A stretch of DNA of 64,000 nucleotides, from the NCBI GenBank assembly GCA_937872465.1, contig CALMSR010000017.1:1-64000 (forward strand). The letters run 5' to 3'. The notes beneath the pieces are model-generated. The model saw only the letters and a list, made by a program, of their open reading frames with translations. It made no database searches and was not told the DNA's origin. Numbering within the stretch: position 1 is the first letter of the stretch; each line of letters begins with the position of its first letter. Positions 1 to 7,850 of this stretch are shown here, piece after piece. Origin of the DNA: an uncultured Paracoccaceae bacterium. Its GTDB lineage: Bacteria; Pseudomonadota; Alphaproteobacteria; Rhodobacterales; Rhodobacteraceae. The position numbers were made by a program, and so were the translations under genes.

Positions 1-469
<469 letters not shown>

Positions 470-751
470 ATGGCCTATGGCATCATCCATTTCTTTCCGG
501 GAGGAACCAGGGAGCAATACGAGGCGGCGCTGCCGGTGGTGCATCCGAGCGACGGCAGCCTGCCGCCCGGCCAGATCTTTCACGCCGCCGGCCCGTCGCC
601 GGGCGGCTGGACCATCATGGCCGTGCACGATTCGAAGGAAAGCTGGGAGGCGTTCCGCGACGGGATCCTGATGCCGCGCATGCAGGCGGGCGTCGCGGGC
701 AGCTTCACCGGCCCGCCCCAGGAGACGGCATTCGAGGCATACAAGTTCTAG
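470..751 (+). CDS. small conserved protein of about 93 residues, dimeric-barrel-like
   Basis: The protein begins MAYGIIHFFPGG and ends in EAYKF. Its layout is a short beta strand, a helix around residues 15-22, and a WTIMAVHDSKESWEAF segment. This resembles the ferredoxin-like dimeric alpha/beta barrel proteins (antibiotic-biosynthesis-monooxygenase type) seen as small stand-alone proteins in many bacteria. The ATG at 470 has a purine-rich AAGAAGGGGAAGG stretch just upstream, and the family-like sequence begins there, so longer upstream frames are not used. No catalytic residue can be named. The function is unknown and the fold assignment is inference from sequence texture. Confidence 0.6.
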   Translation: MAYGIIHFFPGGTREQYEAALPVVHPSDGSLPPGQIFHAAGPSPGGWTIMAVHDSKESWEAFRDGILMPRMQAGVAGSFTGPPQETAFEAYKF

Positions 752-780
752 ACGGGCTGACGGCCGGGCCAGCCGCCGAC

Positions 781-2499
781 TCAGTTGGGCATGGTGAGCA
801 CGGCGTTCTTCCCGCCCCCGCTCAGCTGCAGGCTGTCCTTGCCGATCGCCGCGACCCGGGCGCCCTGCAACCGGTCGCCGGGGCGGACGCGCTGCATCTT
901 GCCGCCGGGCAGGCGCACCAGCGCGTGACGGTCGTTGCCGCCGCCGAAGATGCCGATCAGCGAGACCGAATTGCGCGAGAAGCCGACGGTCTGGGTCGCC
1001 GCCGCGCCGCTGGCGCTGGCCACGGCCCTGGTCTTGGCCGGGGCTTTCTGGGCCCTGACCTGCTTGGGCTGGACCCGCACCGGCTGGGCCGGGGCGGGGG
1101 CGAGCCGCACCACCTTCTGGGGTGCCGCCGCCACAGGCTTGGGCCGGACGGTCGCGACCTTGACTTTGGCGGGGGAAGGGGCGGGCGCGCGGCTGGCGGT
1201 GAAGCGCCGCGGCTCGGGCCGCCCGGCGGCGACGACGGAGGCCGCCGCGAGGCCGGTGCTCGCCGTCTGGGTGGCGAAGGTGGTGGTCGGGCGGGCGACG
1301 CTGGCAGTCACCACCGCCGCGCTGATCGCCTCGGAAAGCGCCGCCGAGGACAGCGACCGGGGCCGCGGCTGCGGGCGCGTCCGGTCCGGCGCTGCCACGG
1401 CCGTCTCCGGCGCGGCGGCAGGCGTCGCGGCCGGGGCGGGCTCGGCCGCCGCCGCCGCGGGCCGGGCCAGCGGCCGCAGCGCGGGCTTCCCGGAGGAAGG
1501 CGCCGGCGCGGTCGGATTGGCCAGCGCAATCCGGACCGCGGCCTCGGCGGGCTTGGGCGCCGCGGCGGCGACCGGCCGCTGCATCGGCGCGTCAATGCGG
1601 GTGGCGTCGAGCAGGGCCCGCGCCACCGAGAGCTCCGCCAGGCGGATCGTGCCGTCCGCCTGCGGCCGCGGCGGCAGAGTGGAGACCGGGAAGTTGCGGG
1701 TGGCCACGGTGACGAGCGGCAGGAGCGCCGGTTCACGCGCATGGCCGGGCGCCCGCGGGGCCTGGGGTGCGGGAACCCGTGCCACCGGGGCAGGCTCCGG
1801 CGCGACGGCGACGCGGGTAAGGTCGGCGGGCCGCGGCCGGGGGCGCGGCTGGGCCGGGTCGGCAGGGGCCGACGCCGCCGCGAGCGCCGGGCCGGACTCG
1901 ACCTCCAAGGGCGCGGAGACTACGGCAGGCCCCCGGTCCGGCGCCTGCGTCAACACCGCGAGCACGAGCGCCGCGGCGACGGCGGCGGCCGAGGCCGGGC
2001 CGAGGCGGTGCAGCGCCGGACGGGCGGGAGCCGCGAAATCCGGGGCGGCGGCGAAGCCGGGGAAGGCGCCGCCGCCGGTGATGCGCCCGGCCCGGAGTCC
2101 GGCCTGGGTGAGGAAGCGGCGGGTTTCCGCGACGGTTTCCGTGGCGACGGCCGCCACCTGCGTCGCGCCGCCCGCGTCGCGGCCGCCGAAGCGCAGCGAG
2201 ACCGCCGCCGGCGGCAGGCCGAGCCTGGCGGCCACCCGGTCGCGCGCCGCCTTCTCGCGGCCGAGGCGCCCCAGCCCGGGAACCGGCCCGCGCCAGACCT
2301 CGCTCGCGGGCAATTCGACGGTCAGCCGCCCGCGGGAGGCCGCGATCTCGGCCGCCAGCGCGCGCAATTCGGTGAGAAGGTCCGGCGCGTCGGGATTGAG
2401 CACCCGCAACTCGCCCGGGCGGTCGCTCCGATCCAGCGTTATCGCCGCACATGCGAAGCGCAGCCGGAATCCCGGCCTGTCCTTGAATGTCCTGCTCAT
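781..2499 (-). CDS. membrane-anchored Ala/Pro-rich protein with PilP/GspC-like C-terminal domain
   Basis: A 572-residue protein beginning MSRTFKDRPGF. The N-terminal ~150 residues are globular, with motifs such as GELRVLNPDAPDLL and RLTVELPASEVW. One hydrophobic segment follows near residues 165-190, then about 300 residues rich in Ala, Pro and Arg that look disordered and periplasmic. The last ~65 residues (SLIGIFGGGNDRHALVRLPG, then GDRLQGARVAAIG) resemble the small beta domain of PilP/GspC, where a protein is tested for assembly with a secretin. Homologues in Rhodobacteraceae are often mislabelled translation initiation factor 2 because of the low-complexity middle. No other pilus or secretion genes are nearby, so the partner is unknown. 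The ATG at 2499 precedes the first conserved stretch; a longer frame upstream is rejected. Confidence 0.65.
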   Translation of the reverse strand: MSRTFKDRPGFRLRFACAAITLDRSDRPGELRVLNPDAPDLLTELRALAAEIAASRGRLTVELPASEVWRGPVPGLGRLGREKAARDRVAARLGLPPAAVSLRFGGRDAGGATQVAAVATETVAETRRFLTQAGLRAGRITGGGAFPGFAAAPDFAAPARPALHRLGPASAAAVAAALVLAVLTQAPDRGPAVVSAPLEVESGPALAAASAPADPAQPRPRPRPADLTRVAVAPEPAPVARVPAPQAPRAPGHAREPALLPLVTVATRNFPVSTLPPRPQADGTIRLAELSVARALLDATRIDAPMQRPVAAAAPKPAEAAVRIALANPTAPAPSSGKPALRPLARPAAAAAEPAPAATPAAAPETAVAAPDRTRPQPRPRSLSSAALSEAISAAVVTASVARPTTTFATQTASTGLAAASVVAAGRPEPRRFTASRAPAPSPAKVKVATVRPKPVAAAPQKVVRLAPAPAQPVRVQPKQVRAQKAPAKTRAVASASGAAATQTVGFSRNSVSLIGIFGGGNDRHALVRLPGGKMQRVRPGDRLQGARVAAIGKDSLQLSGGGKNAVLTMPN

Positions 2500-2653
2500 G
2501 CCTGCCCCGATCGTTGTCGAGTGTTGCCTCGGCCACAAGTCTAGCGCAAAACGCAGGGCAATGCCAGAGTCGTGAAGCCCGCTGGCGCAACTTTTGGTTG
2601 AGGGTCCGGATGGTTGCGGGCACATCTTGGGCAAGTGAAATCCGGAGGTCACC

Positions 2654-3352
2654 ATGCGTCTGCTGCCTGCGACCCTGCTCCTTGCGGGGCTCTGCGCCGC
2701 GATCCCGCCCGGGGCGGCCGGGGCCGAGGAGCCCCCGCGCCGCATCACCGTCACCGGCTCGGCCGAGGTCGAGGCGGTGCCCGACATCGCGACGGTCAGC
2801 GCCGGCGTGGAGACCCAGGCGCCGGAGGCGGCGGCGGCGCTGGCGGCGAACGCCACGGCGATGAACGCGGTCTTCGCCGCGCTCGAGGCCGCCGGCATCG
2901 CCCGGGCCGACGTGCAGACCAGCCGGCTCAGCCTCGACTCGATCTGGGAGAACCGCAACGACGGCGGCGCGCCGAAGGTCGTGGGCTTTCAGGCCAGCAA
3001 CATGGTGACGGTCACGGTGCGCGACATCGCGCGGCTCGGCGCCGTGGTCGACGCGGTAACGGCGGCGGGCGGCAACCGGATCTTCGGGGTCGATTTCGCG
3101 GTGGACGAGCCGCGGGAGCAGATCGACGCGGCGCGGGAGCGCGCCGTCGCCGATGCGCGGGCCAAGGCCGAGCTCTATGCCGTGGCGGCGGGGGTGACGC
3201 TCGGCGCCGTGCTCTCGATCAGCGAGAGCGGCGGCTCGGGACCCTCGCCGGCGCCGGTCTTCGCGCGGGCCGAGGCCATGGCCGACACGCCGGTCGCCGA
3301 GGGCACGGTCACCCTCGGCGCCAGCGTGGAGGTGGTCTTCGCGATCGAGTGA
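2654..3352 (+). CDS. SIMPL-domain (DUF541) periplasmic protein
   Basis: A 232-residue protein with a clear signal peptide (MRLLPATLLLAGLCAAI, cleavage near the AEE that follows) and then the SIMPL/DUF541 fold. Recognisable stretches are RITVTGSAEVEAVPDIATV at the start of the domain, VQTSRLSLDSIWEN in the middle and VTLGASVEVVFAIE at the end. Family members are exported, oligomeric and linked to oxidative or envelope stress in some bacteria, but no enzyme activity is known. The start has a strong GGAGG six bases upstream. It is transcribed divergently from the gene ending at 2499, with a 154-base shared promoter region, and converges closely on metY. Confidence 0.88.
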   Translation: MRLLPATLLLAGLCAAIPPGAAGAEEPPRRITVTGSAEVEAVPDIATVSAGVETQAPEAAAALAANATAMNAVFAALEAAGIARADVQTSRLSLDSIWENRNDGGAPKVVGFQASNMVTVTVRDIARLGAVVDAVTAAGGNRIFGVDFAVDEPREQIDAARERAVADARAKAELYAVAAGVTLGAVLSISESGGSGPSPAPVFARAEAMADTPVAEGTVTLGASVEVVFAIE

Positions 3353-3361
3353 TCCCGCGTG

Positions 3362-4651
3362 TCAGGCGGTGGCCCTGGTCAGCGCCTGGTCGAGATCGCG
3401 GATCAGGTCCTCGGGGTCCTCGATGCCGATGGAGAGGCGCACCATGTTCGGCACCGCCCCGGCCTTCTCCTGCTGCTCGGGGGTGAGCTGGCGATGCGTC
3501 GTCGAGGCGGAGTGGATGATCAGCGAGCGGGTGTCGCCGAGATTGGCAACGTGGCTGAAGAGCTCCACCGAATCCACCAGCTTGACGCAGGCGTCGTAGC
3601 CGGCCCTGAGCGCGAAGGTGAAGAGCGCGCCGGCGCCGCGCGGATAGAGGCGCTGGGCCCGCTCGTGGAAGGGCGAAGAGGGCAGGCCGGCATAGGTGAC
3701 CGATTCCACGCGGTCGTCCCGTTCGAGCCATTCCGCGACCTTGCGCGCGTTCGCGACGTGGCGCTCCATGCGCAGGCTGAGCGTCTCGATCCCCAGAAGC
3801 GTCTGGAAGGCGGTCTGCGGCGCCATGGTCATGCCGAGGTCGCGCAGGCCGATGGCGATGCCGAAGAAGGTGAAGGCCATGGGCCCGAAGGTCTCGTGGA
3901 ACTTCAGCCCGTGATAGGCGGGCTCCGGCTCGCTGAGCGAAGGAAACTTGCCGCCGGCCGACCAGTCGAAGCGCCCGGCATCGACCACCGCGCCGCCGGT
4001 GACGGTGCCGTTGCCGCTGAGGTACTTTGTGGTCGAATGCACGACGAGATCCGCGCCCATCTCGAAGGGCCTGCAGAGCCAGGGGGTGGCGGAGGTGTTG
4101 TCGACGATCAGCGGCACGCCGAGCTTCTGGGCGACCTTGGCGACCGCGGGGATGTCGGTGACATGGCCGCCGGGATTGGCGATGCTCTCGCAGAAGATCG
4201 CCTTGGTGTTGTCGTCGGCGAGATCCTCGATGGCGGTCAGGTCGTCGATGTCGACGAACTCCGCCGACCAGCCGAAGCGCTGGATGGTGTTGGAGAACTG
4301 CTGCACGGTGCCGCCGTAGAGGCGGTTCGAGGCGATAATGTTGTCGCCGGGCCGCATCAGCGGAAAGAGCGCCATGATCTGCGCCGCATGACCGGAGGAG
4401 CAGCAGACCGCGCCGACGCCGCCCTCGAGCGTCGCGATGCGTTCCTGCAGCACCGATACCGTGGGGTTGGTCAGCCGCGAGTAGATGTAGCCGACCTCCT
4501 GGAGGTTGAAGAGCCGCGCGGCGTGCTCGGCGTCGCGGAAGACGAAGGCCGTGGTCTGGTAGATCGGCGTCTGCCGCGCGCCGGTGGCGGGATCCGGGCG
4601 GCTGCCCGCGTGAACCTGCAGCGTGTCGAAGCCGTATGGATGATCGGTCAT
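3362..4651 (-). CDS. metY: O-acetylhomoserine sulfhydrylase (aminocarboxypropyltransferase)
   Basis: The 429-residue product is a full-length Cys/Met-metabolism PLP enzyme. It starts MTDHPYGFDTLQVHAGSRPD, carries YSRLTNPTVSVLQERIATLE near residue 57, and has the PLP-binding lysine K209 in VHSTTKYLSGNG. MetY makes homocysteine directly from O-acetylhomoserine and sulfide, with PLP as cofactor, in the cytoplasm. The length (about 430) and the SRLTNPT context favour MetY over MetB/MetC, which are near 390. The end lies 9 bases from the end of the convergent SIMPL gene. A longer frame upstream (to 4705) exists, but the family-like start is the ATG at 4651. Homocysteine made here is the substrate of the methyltransferase at 60.7 kb. 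Confidence 0.92.
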   Translation of the reverse strand: MTDHPYGFDTLQVHAGSRPDPATGARQTPIYQTTAFVFRDAEHAARLFNLQEVGYIYSRLTNPTVSVLQERIATLEGGVGAVCCSSGHAAQIMALFPLMRPGDNIIASNRLYGGTVQQFSNTIQRFGWSAEFVDIDDLTAIEDLADDNTKAIFCESIANPGGHVTDIPAVAKVAQKLGVPLIVDNTSATPWLCRPFEMGADLVVHSTTKYLSGNGTVTGGAVVDAGRFDWSAGGKFPSLSEPEPAYHGLKFHETFGPMAFTFFGIAIGLRDLGMTMAPQTAFQTLLGIETLSLRMERHVANARKVAEWLERDDRVESVTYAGLPSSPFHERAQRLYPRGAGALFTFALRAGYDACVKLVDSVELFSHVANLGDTRSLIIHSASTTHRQLTPEQQEKAGAVPNMVRLSIGIEDPEDLIRDLDQALTRATA

Positions 4652-4751
4652 GGTCGCACTCCCGTTGTTCCCGCGAAGGCTATGCGAGGCGGCGATGCGG
4701 CGCAACGGGGCGAAGCGGTGACGCGGGCCGCCTCGTCAGACCGGCCCGGCC

Positions 4752-4806
4752 CAAGCTGAAACTGATATTAGTGCATTGAAAAATATAAAGAATGGTAGTG
4801 GAACGA
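4752..4806 (-). promoter_or_regulatory. AT-rich promoter/operator region upstream of metY
   Basis: This short block is strikingly AT-rich against a very GC-rich background and lies about 100 bases upstream of the metY start. It contains TAATAT as a possible -10 on the minus strand and an imperfect 12-base palindrome ACTGATATTAGT at about 4761-4772, which could be an operator. I looked for the SAM-II riboswitch often found before methionine genes in alphaproteobacteria and did not find its conserved core. The rest of the 292-base gap (4652-4943) shows no gene. Confidence 0.4.
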
Positions 4807-4943
4807 TCTTCTTTGTCTTGCCGCGGGACGCATCCCTTGCCACTGGCCGGTACACGGTCTCGGCCCCGCCGACGAACCGGCGCAAGGCGGTGCCTCGGCA
4901 TGGCCGGCTCGAAAAGCCCATCCCCGGCCTCGCCGCGGCCGCC

Positions 4944-5960
4944 TCACCGGCCCGCTTCGTCGCTCCGCCCGAAGAGCCCGGTCAGCGAGCGGCCGATCAG
5001 GTTGGAGACGCTCGGGCGCGGCAGGGCGGCGAAGGGCAGCGGCCGGCAGACCTCCATCGCGGCGATCCCGACCCGCGCGGTGAGCGCGCCGTTGATCACC
5101 CCCTCGCCGAAGCGCCGCGAGACCCGCGCCAGCGCGCTGCCGCCGAGCACCGAATGGATCATGTCGTCGCCCACGGAGACGAGGCCGGTGGCGATCAGAT
5201 GCGTCGCCACCGAGCGCAGGAGCCGCCAGGATCCGAAGAAGCCCGAATGCGCGCCGTAGATATCGGCGATCCGGCGGATCATGCGCACGTTCATCGAGAG
5301 CGCGGCGAGCACGTCCGCCAGCGCAAGCGGGATGAGCGCGGTAGCACCGGCGACCGTGCGGCTGGCCGCCTCGATCTCGCGCCGTGCCTCGGCGTCGAGC
5401 GTGGCGAAGAGGCCGCGCTCGGTCGCGAGGATGATCGCGTCGGCGTCGAGCATCTCGGCGCGTGTCTCCGCCAGCCGCGCCGCTCCCCAGGCGACCTCGC
5501 CGCGGCCGCCATAGAAGCGCGCCAGCCCCTCGGACAGGGCCAGCGCCGCGTCCCGGTCGGCGCTCGCATGGGCGGCGGCGGCCTCGGCGCGGAAGCGGTC
5601 GATGCGCGCGAGCCGCCGGAAGGCGAGGAGCTCGCGCAGGATCTGGATGAGCACCACGAGCCCGAGCAGCGCCGTGAGCCCCAGCGCGACCATGCCGAGC
5701 GCGGGAAACCGCGCCAGGAGCGCGGTGAGGTAGTCGTAGGCGGCGATGGAGACGACCAGGGTCAGGAGGCTTCCGGCCAGCGTCCAGAACCAGCCGCCCC
5801 AGCCGCGGCTGCCGCGGGCGGCCAGCCGGGTCGCGCGCACCATGGCGGCACCTTCGGGCAGGTCGTCGTCGAGCGGCGGCGCCTCGGAGGGATGCGCCGC
5901 CTCCGGCTCGGGCAGCGGGCCGGCGGGAATGACGAAGGGCGCGTCGGGTCTCTCGGTCAC
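4944..5960 (-). CDS. YcjF-type (TIGR01620/DUF697) inner-membrane protein
   Basis: A 338-residue protein: an acidic Pro-rich N-terminus (about residues 1-45), two adjacent hydrophobic segments (near residues 58-82 and 90-115), then a long helical domain ending in a DUF697-like region (residues ~220-330; NVRMIRRIADIYGAHSGF, VGDDMIHSVLGG). This is the YcjF architecture that accompanies the YcjX NTPase in phage-shock-linked gene pairs. The gene uses a GTG start that overlaps the ycjX stop by four bases (GTGA), so the two are translationally coupled. An in-frame extension upstream is ruled out because it lies within ycjX. The role in envelope stress is known only by association. Confidence 0.87.
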   Translation of the reverse strand: MTERPDAPFVIPAGPLPEPEAAHPSEAPPLDDDLPEGAAMVRATRLAARGSRGWGGWFWTLAGSLLTLVVSIAAYDYLTALLARFPALGMVALGLTALLGLVVLIQILRELLAFRRLARIDRFRAEAAAAHASADRDAALALSEGLARFYGGRGEVAWGAARLAETRAEMLDADAIILATERGLFATLDAEARREIEAASRTVAGATALIPLALADVLAALSMNVRMIRRIADIYGAHSGFFGSWRLLRSVATHLIATGLVSVGDDMIHSVLGGSALARVSRRFGEGVINGALTARVGIAAMEVCRPLPFAALPRPSVSNLIGRSLTGLFGRSDEAGR

Positions 5961-7378
5961 AATCTGTCCCCGATCAGGAATTCGGCGGCGCGGTCGAGGC
6001 GGATATGGGGCGGCCCGTCGCCCGGCGCCAGCGTCAGCCGCGGCGGCGCGAAGCGCGTCACGCGAAAGGCCGCATCCGTCCAGTCCCCGGCACCCTTGCG
6101 CGCCGGCGCGAGCAGCGCCGCGGGATCGTCGGGCAGGCGGCCGGGAAAGAGCGCGACCTCCGAGCCGTCCTCGAGGCTGCGCCCGCGCACGATCCCGACC
6201 TCGCGGCCGTCGCGGGTCACGGTCTGCTCGACGGTGGCGCGCAGGCTGGCGATGGCCAGCGCCCGGGTCTCGGCGCCGCGGAACCGCGCCCGCGCCTTGG
6301 CGTCGGCCAGGAGCGCCTCGGTGATCGCGGTCAGCTGCGTGTGCTGGGTATGATGCAGGTAATCGGCCTTGGTCGCGGCGAAGAGGATGCGGTCGATGCG
6401 CCGGCCGAGCAGCGGCGCGAGCCAGGAATTCCGCCCCGGCCGGAAGCAGGTCAGGATGTCGGCCATGGCGCCGCGCAGATCCTCCACCGCCCGGGGCCCG
6501 TCGTGGATGGCGCCGAGCGCGTCCACCAGCACCACCTGCCGGTCGAGCCGGGCGAAATGGTTGCGGAAGAACGGCGCGACGACCACGCGCTTGTAGGCCT
6601 CGTAGCGCCGCTCGAAGGCGCGCCACAGCGAGTTGCCGGGCGTGCGCGCCGGCCGCGGCAGCGGCGAGAAGGTGAGCGCCGGCGAGCCTTCGAGATCCCC
6701 GGGCATCAGGAAGCGCCCCGGGGCCACGCTGGAGAGGCCCGCGGCGCGCGCGGCGGCGAGATAGGCGGTGAAATCCGCCGCCAGCCCGCGGGCCGCGGCC
6801 TCGTCGAGCGGCGCGGCGGGATCGCAGGCCTCGAGCCGGGCGCGCCAGGCTTCCGACTGCGCCGCCCGCGCGGGCGCCCGCGCGGTGGCGATGGCGGCCG
6901 CGGACCAATCCGTGAAGGAGAGGTTCATCAGCGGCAGGTCGAGCAGCCATTCGCCGGGATAGTCGACGATGTCGAGATGCACGACCGTGGGTCCCGCGAG
7001 GCCCGTCAGCAAGCCGCGCCGGGCGACGCGCAGCGAGAGGCGCAGCGTCGAGATCGAGCGCGTGCTCTCGGGCCAGTGCGGCTCGGGCCCGGCGAGCGCC
7101 GCGAGATGGTCCTCGAAGGCGAAGCGCGGCAGGGTGTGATCGGGCTGCGGCTGGAGATAGGCGGTCTCGATCCGGCCTTCCGCGACGGCGCGCAGCTGCG
7201 GCATGCGGCCGCGGTCGATGAGATTGGCGACGAGCGAGGTGATGAACACCGTCTTGCCGGCCCGGCTGAGCCCGGTCACCCCGAGGCGGATCACCGGATC
7301 GAAGAGCGCCGAGCCGAGGTCCTCGACGGTATCCTCGATCCTGCGGCCGATCCGGTCGGTCAGGCGGTAGAGATCCAA
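5957..7378 (-). CDS. YcjX-family P-loop NTPase (DUF463)
   Basis: A 473-residue protein matching YcjX from end to end. The P-loop GLSRAGKT is at residues 36-43, preceded by FDPVIRLGVT, and later stretches such as VHLDIVDYPGEWLLDLPLM and PGRNSWLAPLLGRRIDRILF are characteristic. YcjX is a cytoplasmic GTPase-like protein found with YcjF and, in enterics, under phage-shock control; its molecular target is not known. The start appears to be TTG (7376-7378), with GGGAG 11 bases upstream, since no ATG or GTG occurs before the conserved N-terminus. It lies upstream of, and overlaps, the YcjF gene. Confidence 0.88.
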   Translation of the reverse strand: MDLYRLTDRIGRRIEDTVEDLGSALFDPVIRLGVTGLSRAGKTVFITSLVANLIDRGRMPQLRAVAEGRIETAYLQPQPDHTLPRFAFEDHLAALAGPEPHWPESTRSISTLRLSLRVARRGLLTGLAGPTVVHLDIVDYPGEWLLDLPLMNLSFTDWSAAAIATARAPARAAQSEAWRARLEACDPAAPLDEAAARGLAADFTAYLAAARAAGLSSVAPGRFLMPGDLEGSPALTFSPLPRPARTPGNSLWRAFERRYEAYKRVVVAPFFRNHFARLDRQVVLVDALGAIHDGPRAVEDLRGAMADILTCFRPGRNSWLAPLLGRRIDRILFAATKADYLHHTQHTQLTAITEALLADAKARARFRGAETRALAIASLRATVEQTVTRDGREVGIVRGRSLEDGSEVALFPGRLPDDPAALLAPARKGAGDWTDAAFRVTRFAPPRLTLAPGDGPPHIRLDRAAEFLIGDRL

Positions 7379-7512
7379 GGCCCGGTTTCTCCCGTGTCGC
7401 GTCCGGGACCTGACCTATGGGCTTTGCCGGCCGGCTACAACTGTGCCGCCGCGAGCGGGGGCGGCCGCGGCCGGATGCGCGCTGGCCCCGGACGCATCGG
7501 CGGCGGGGACGG

Positions 7513-7544
7513 AAAAAACGCCGCGATCCTCGCGGACGCGGCGT
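7513..7544 (-). terminator. intrinsic terminator of the small SOS gene
   Basis: On the minus strand a perfect 8-base stem (ACGCCGCG/CGCGGCGT, 11-base loop) is followed directly by six T residues. This is the best Rho-independent terminator in the window. It ends the transcript of the 40-residue protein 81 bases after its stop and separates it from ycjX. Confidence 0.85.
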
Positions 7545-7624
7545 CAGGTTGCAGGGCTTTCCCGGCGGATGCGCCGGGAGGGGAGGCAGTCCCGCGAAGC
7601 ACACTGCGGGCAGGCAGATCCGGT

Positions 7625-7747
7625 TCAGGCGAGGGCGGGCAGACAGAAGAGCACGATGATCGCGGCGCAGAGCCCGGCCAGTCCGAGGGCTTCGCGTGCC
7701 AGCACCGCCGGATCGGCGGTCAGGAAGCGATGAGCGAGATCCTGCAT
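7625..7747 (-). CDS. 40-residue single-pass membrane protein, predicted SOS-induced
   Basis: This short frame begins MQDLAHRFLTADPAVLAREA and continues into a hydrophobic stretch (residues 20-39, with Cys27 and Cys35) ending CLPALA. The N-terminal half is amphipathic with Arg7 and Arg18, which predicts a cytoplasmic N-terminus and one transmembrane helix at the very end. The ATG has AGAGGGAA at ribosome-binding distance. The unit has its own promoter (TTGACA-N17-GAACAT) overlapped by an exact LexA box, a second LexA box upstream, and its own terminator. I do not recognise the family. Size, topology and SOS control recall SidA, the SOS-induced small membrane division inhibitor of Caulobacter, but no sequence similarity is claimed. 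It lies between recG and ycjX. Confidence 0.75.
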   Translation of the reverse strand: MQDLAHRFLTADPAVLAREALGLAGLCAAIIVLFCLPALA

Positions 7748-7773
7748 GGCATGTTCCCTCTTTGAGCCAAGAT

Positions 7774-7788
7774 GTTCCGTTAATGTTC
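7774..7788 (-). promoter_or_regulatory. LexA (SOS) box over the -10 of the small membrane protein gene
   Basis: The sequence is an exact GTTC-N7-GTTC direct repeat, equivalent to GAAC-N7-GAAC on the minus strand, which is the LexA site known for Rhodobacter and other alphaproteobacteria. The predicted promoter on the minus strand is TTGACA (7806-7811), a 17-base spacer and GAACAT (7783-7788). The -10 element is therefore inside the box and LexA binding would block it. The start codon is 27 bases downstream. Confidence 0.8.
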
Positions 7789-7821
7789 CGACATTGTTTA
7801 CGATCTGTCAAGCATATTCTG

Positions 7822-7836
7822 GAACGGAAAGAGAAC
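7822..7836. promoter_or_regulatory. second LexA box between recG and the small SOS gene
   Basis: The exact GAAC-N7-GAAC repeat lies 34 bases from the first box, between the recG stop codon and the -35 element at 7806-7811. Two boxes flanking one promoter suggest cooperative or tight repression. Confidence 0.72.
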
Positions 7837-7850
7837 ATCAGCCGGTCGGC

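Noticed and set aside
4652..4943. SAM-II riboswitch upstream of metY
   Set aside because: The conserved pseudoknot core sequences are not visible on the minus strand; only an AT-rich promoter-like block is there.
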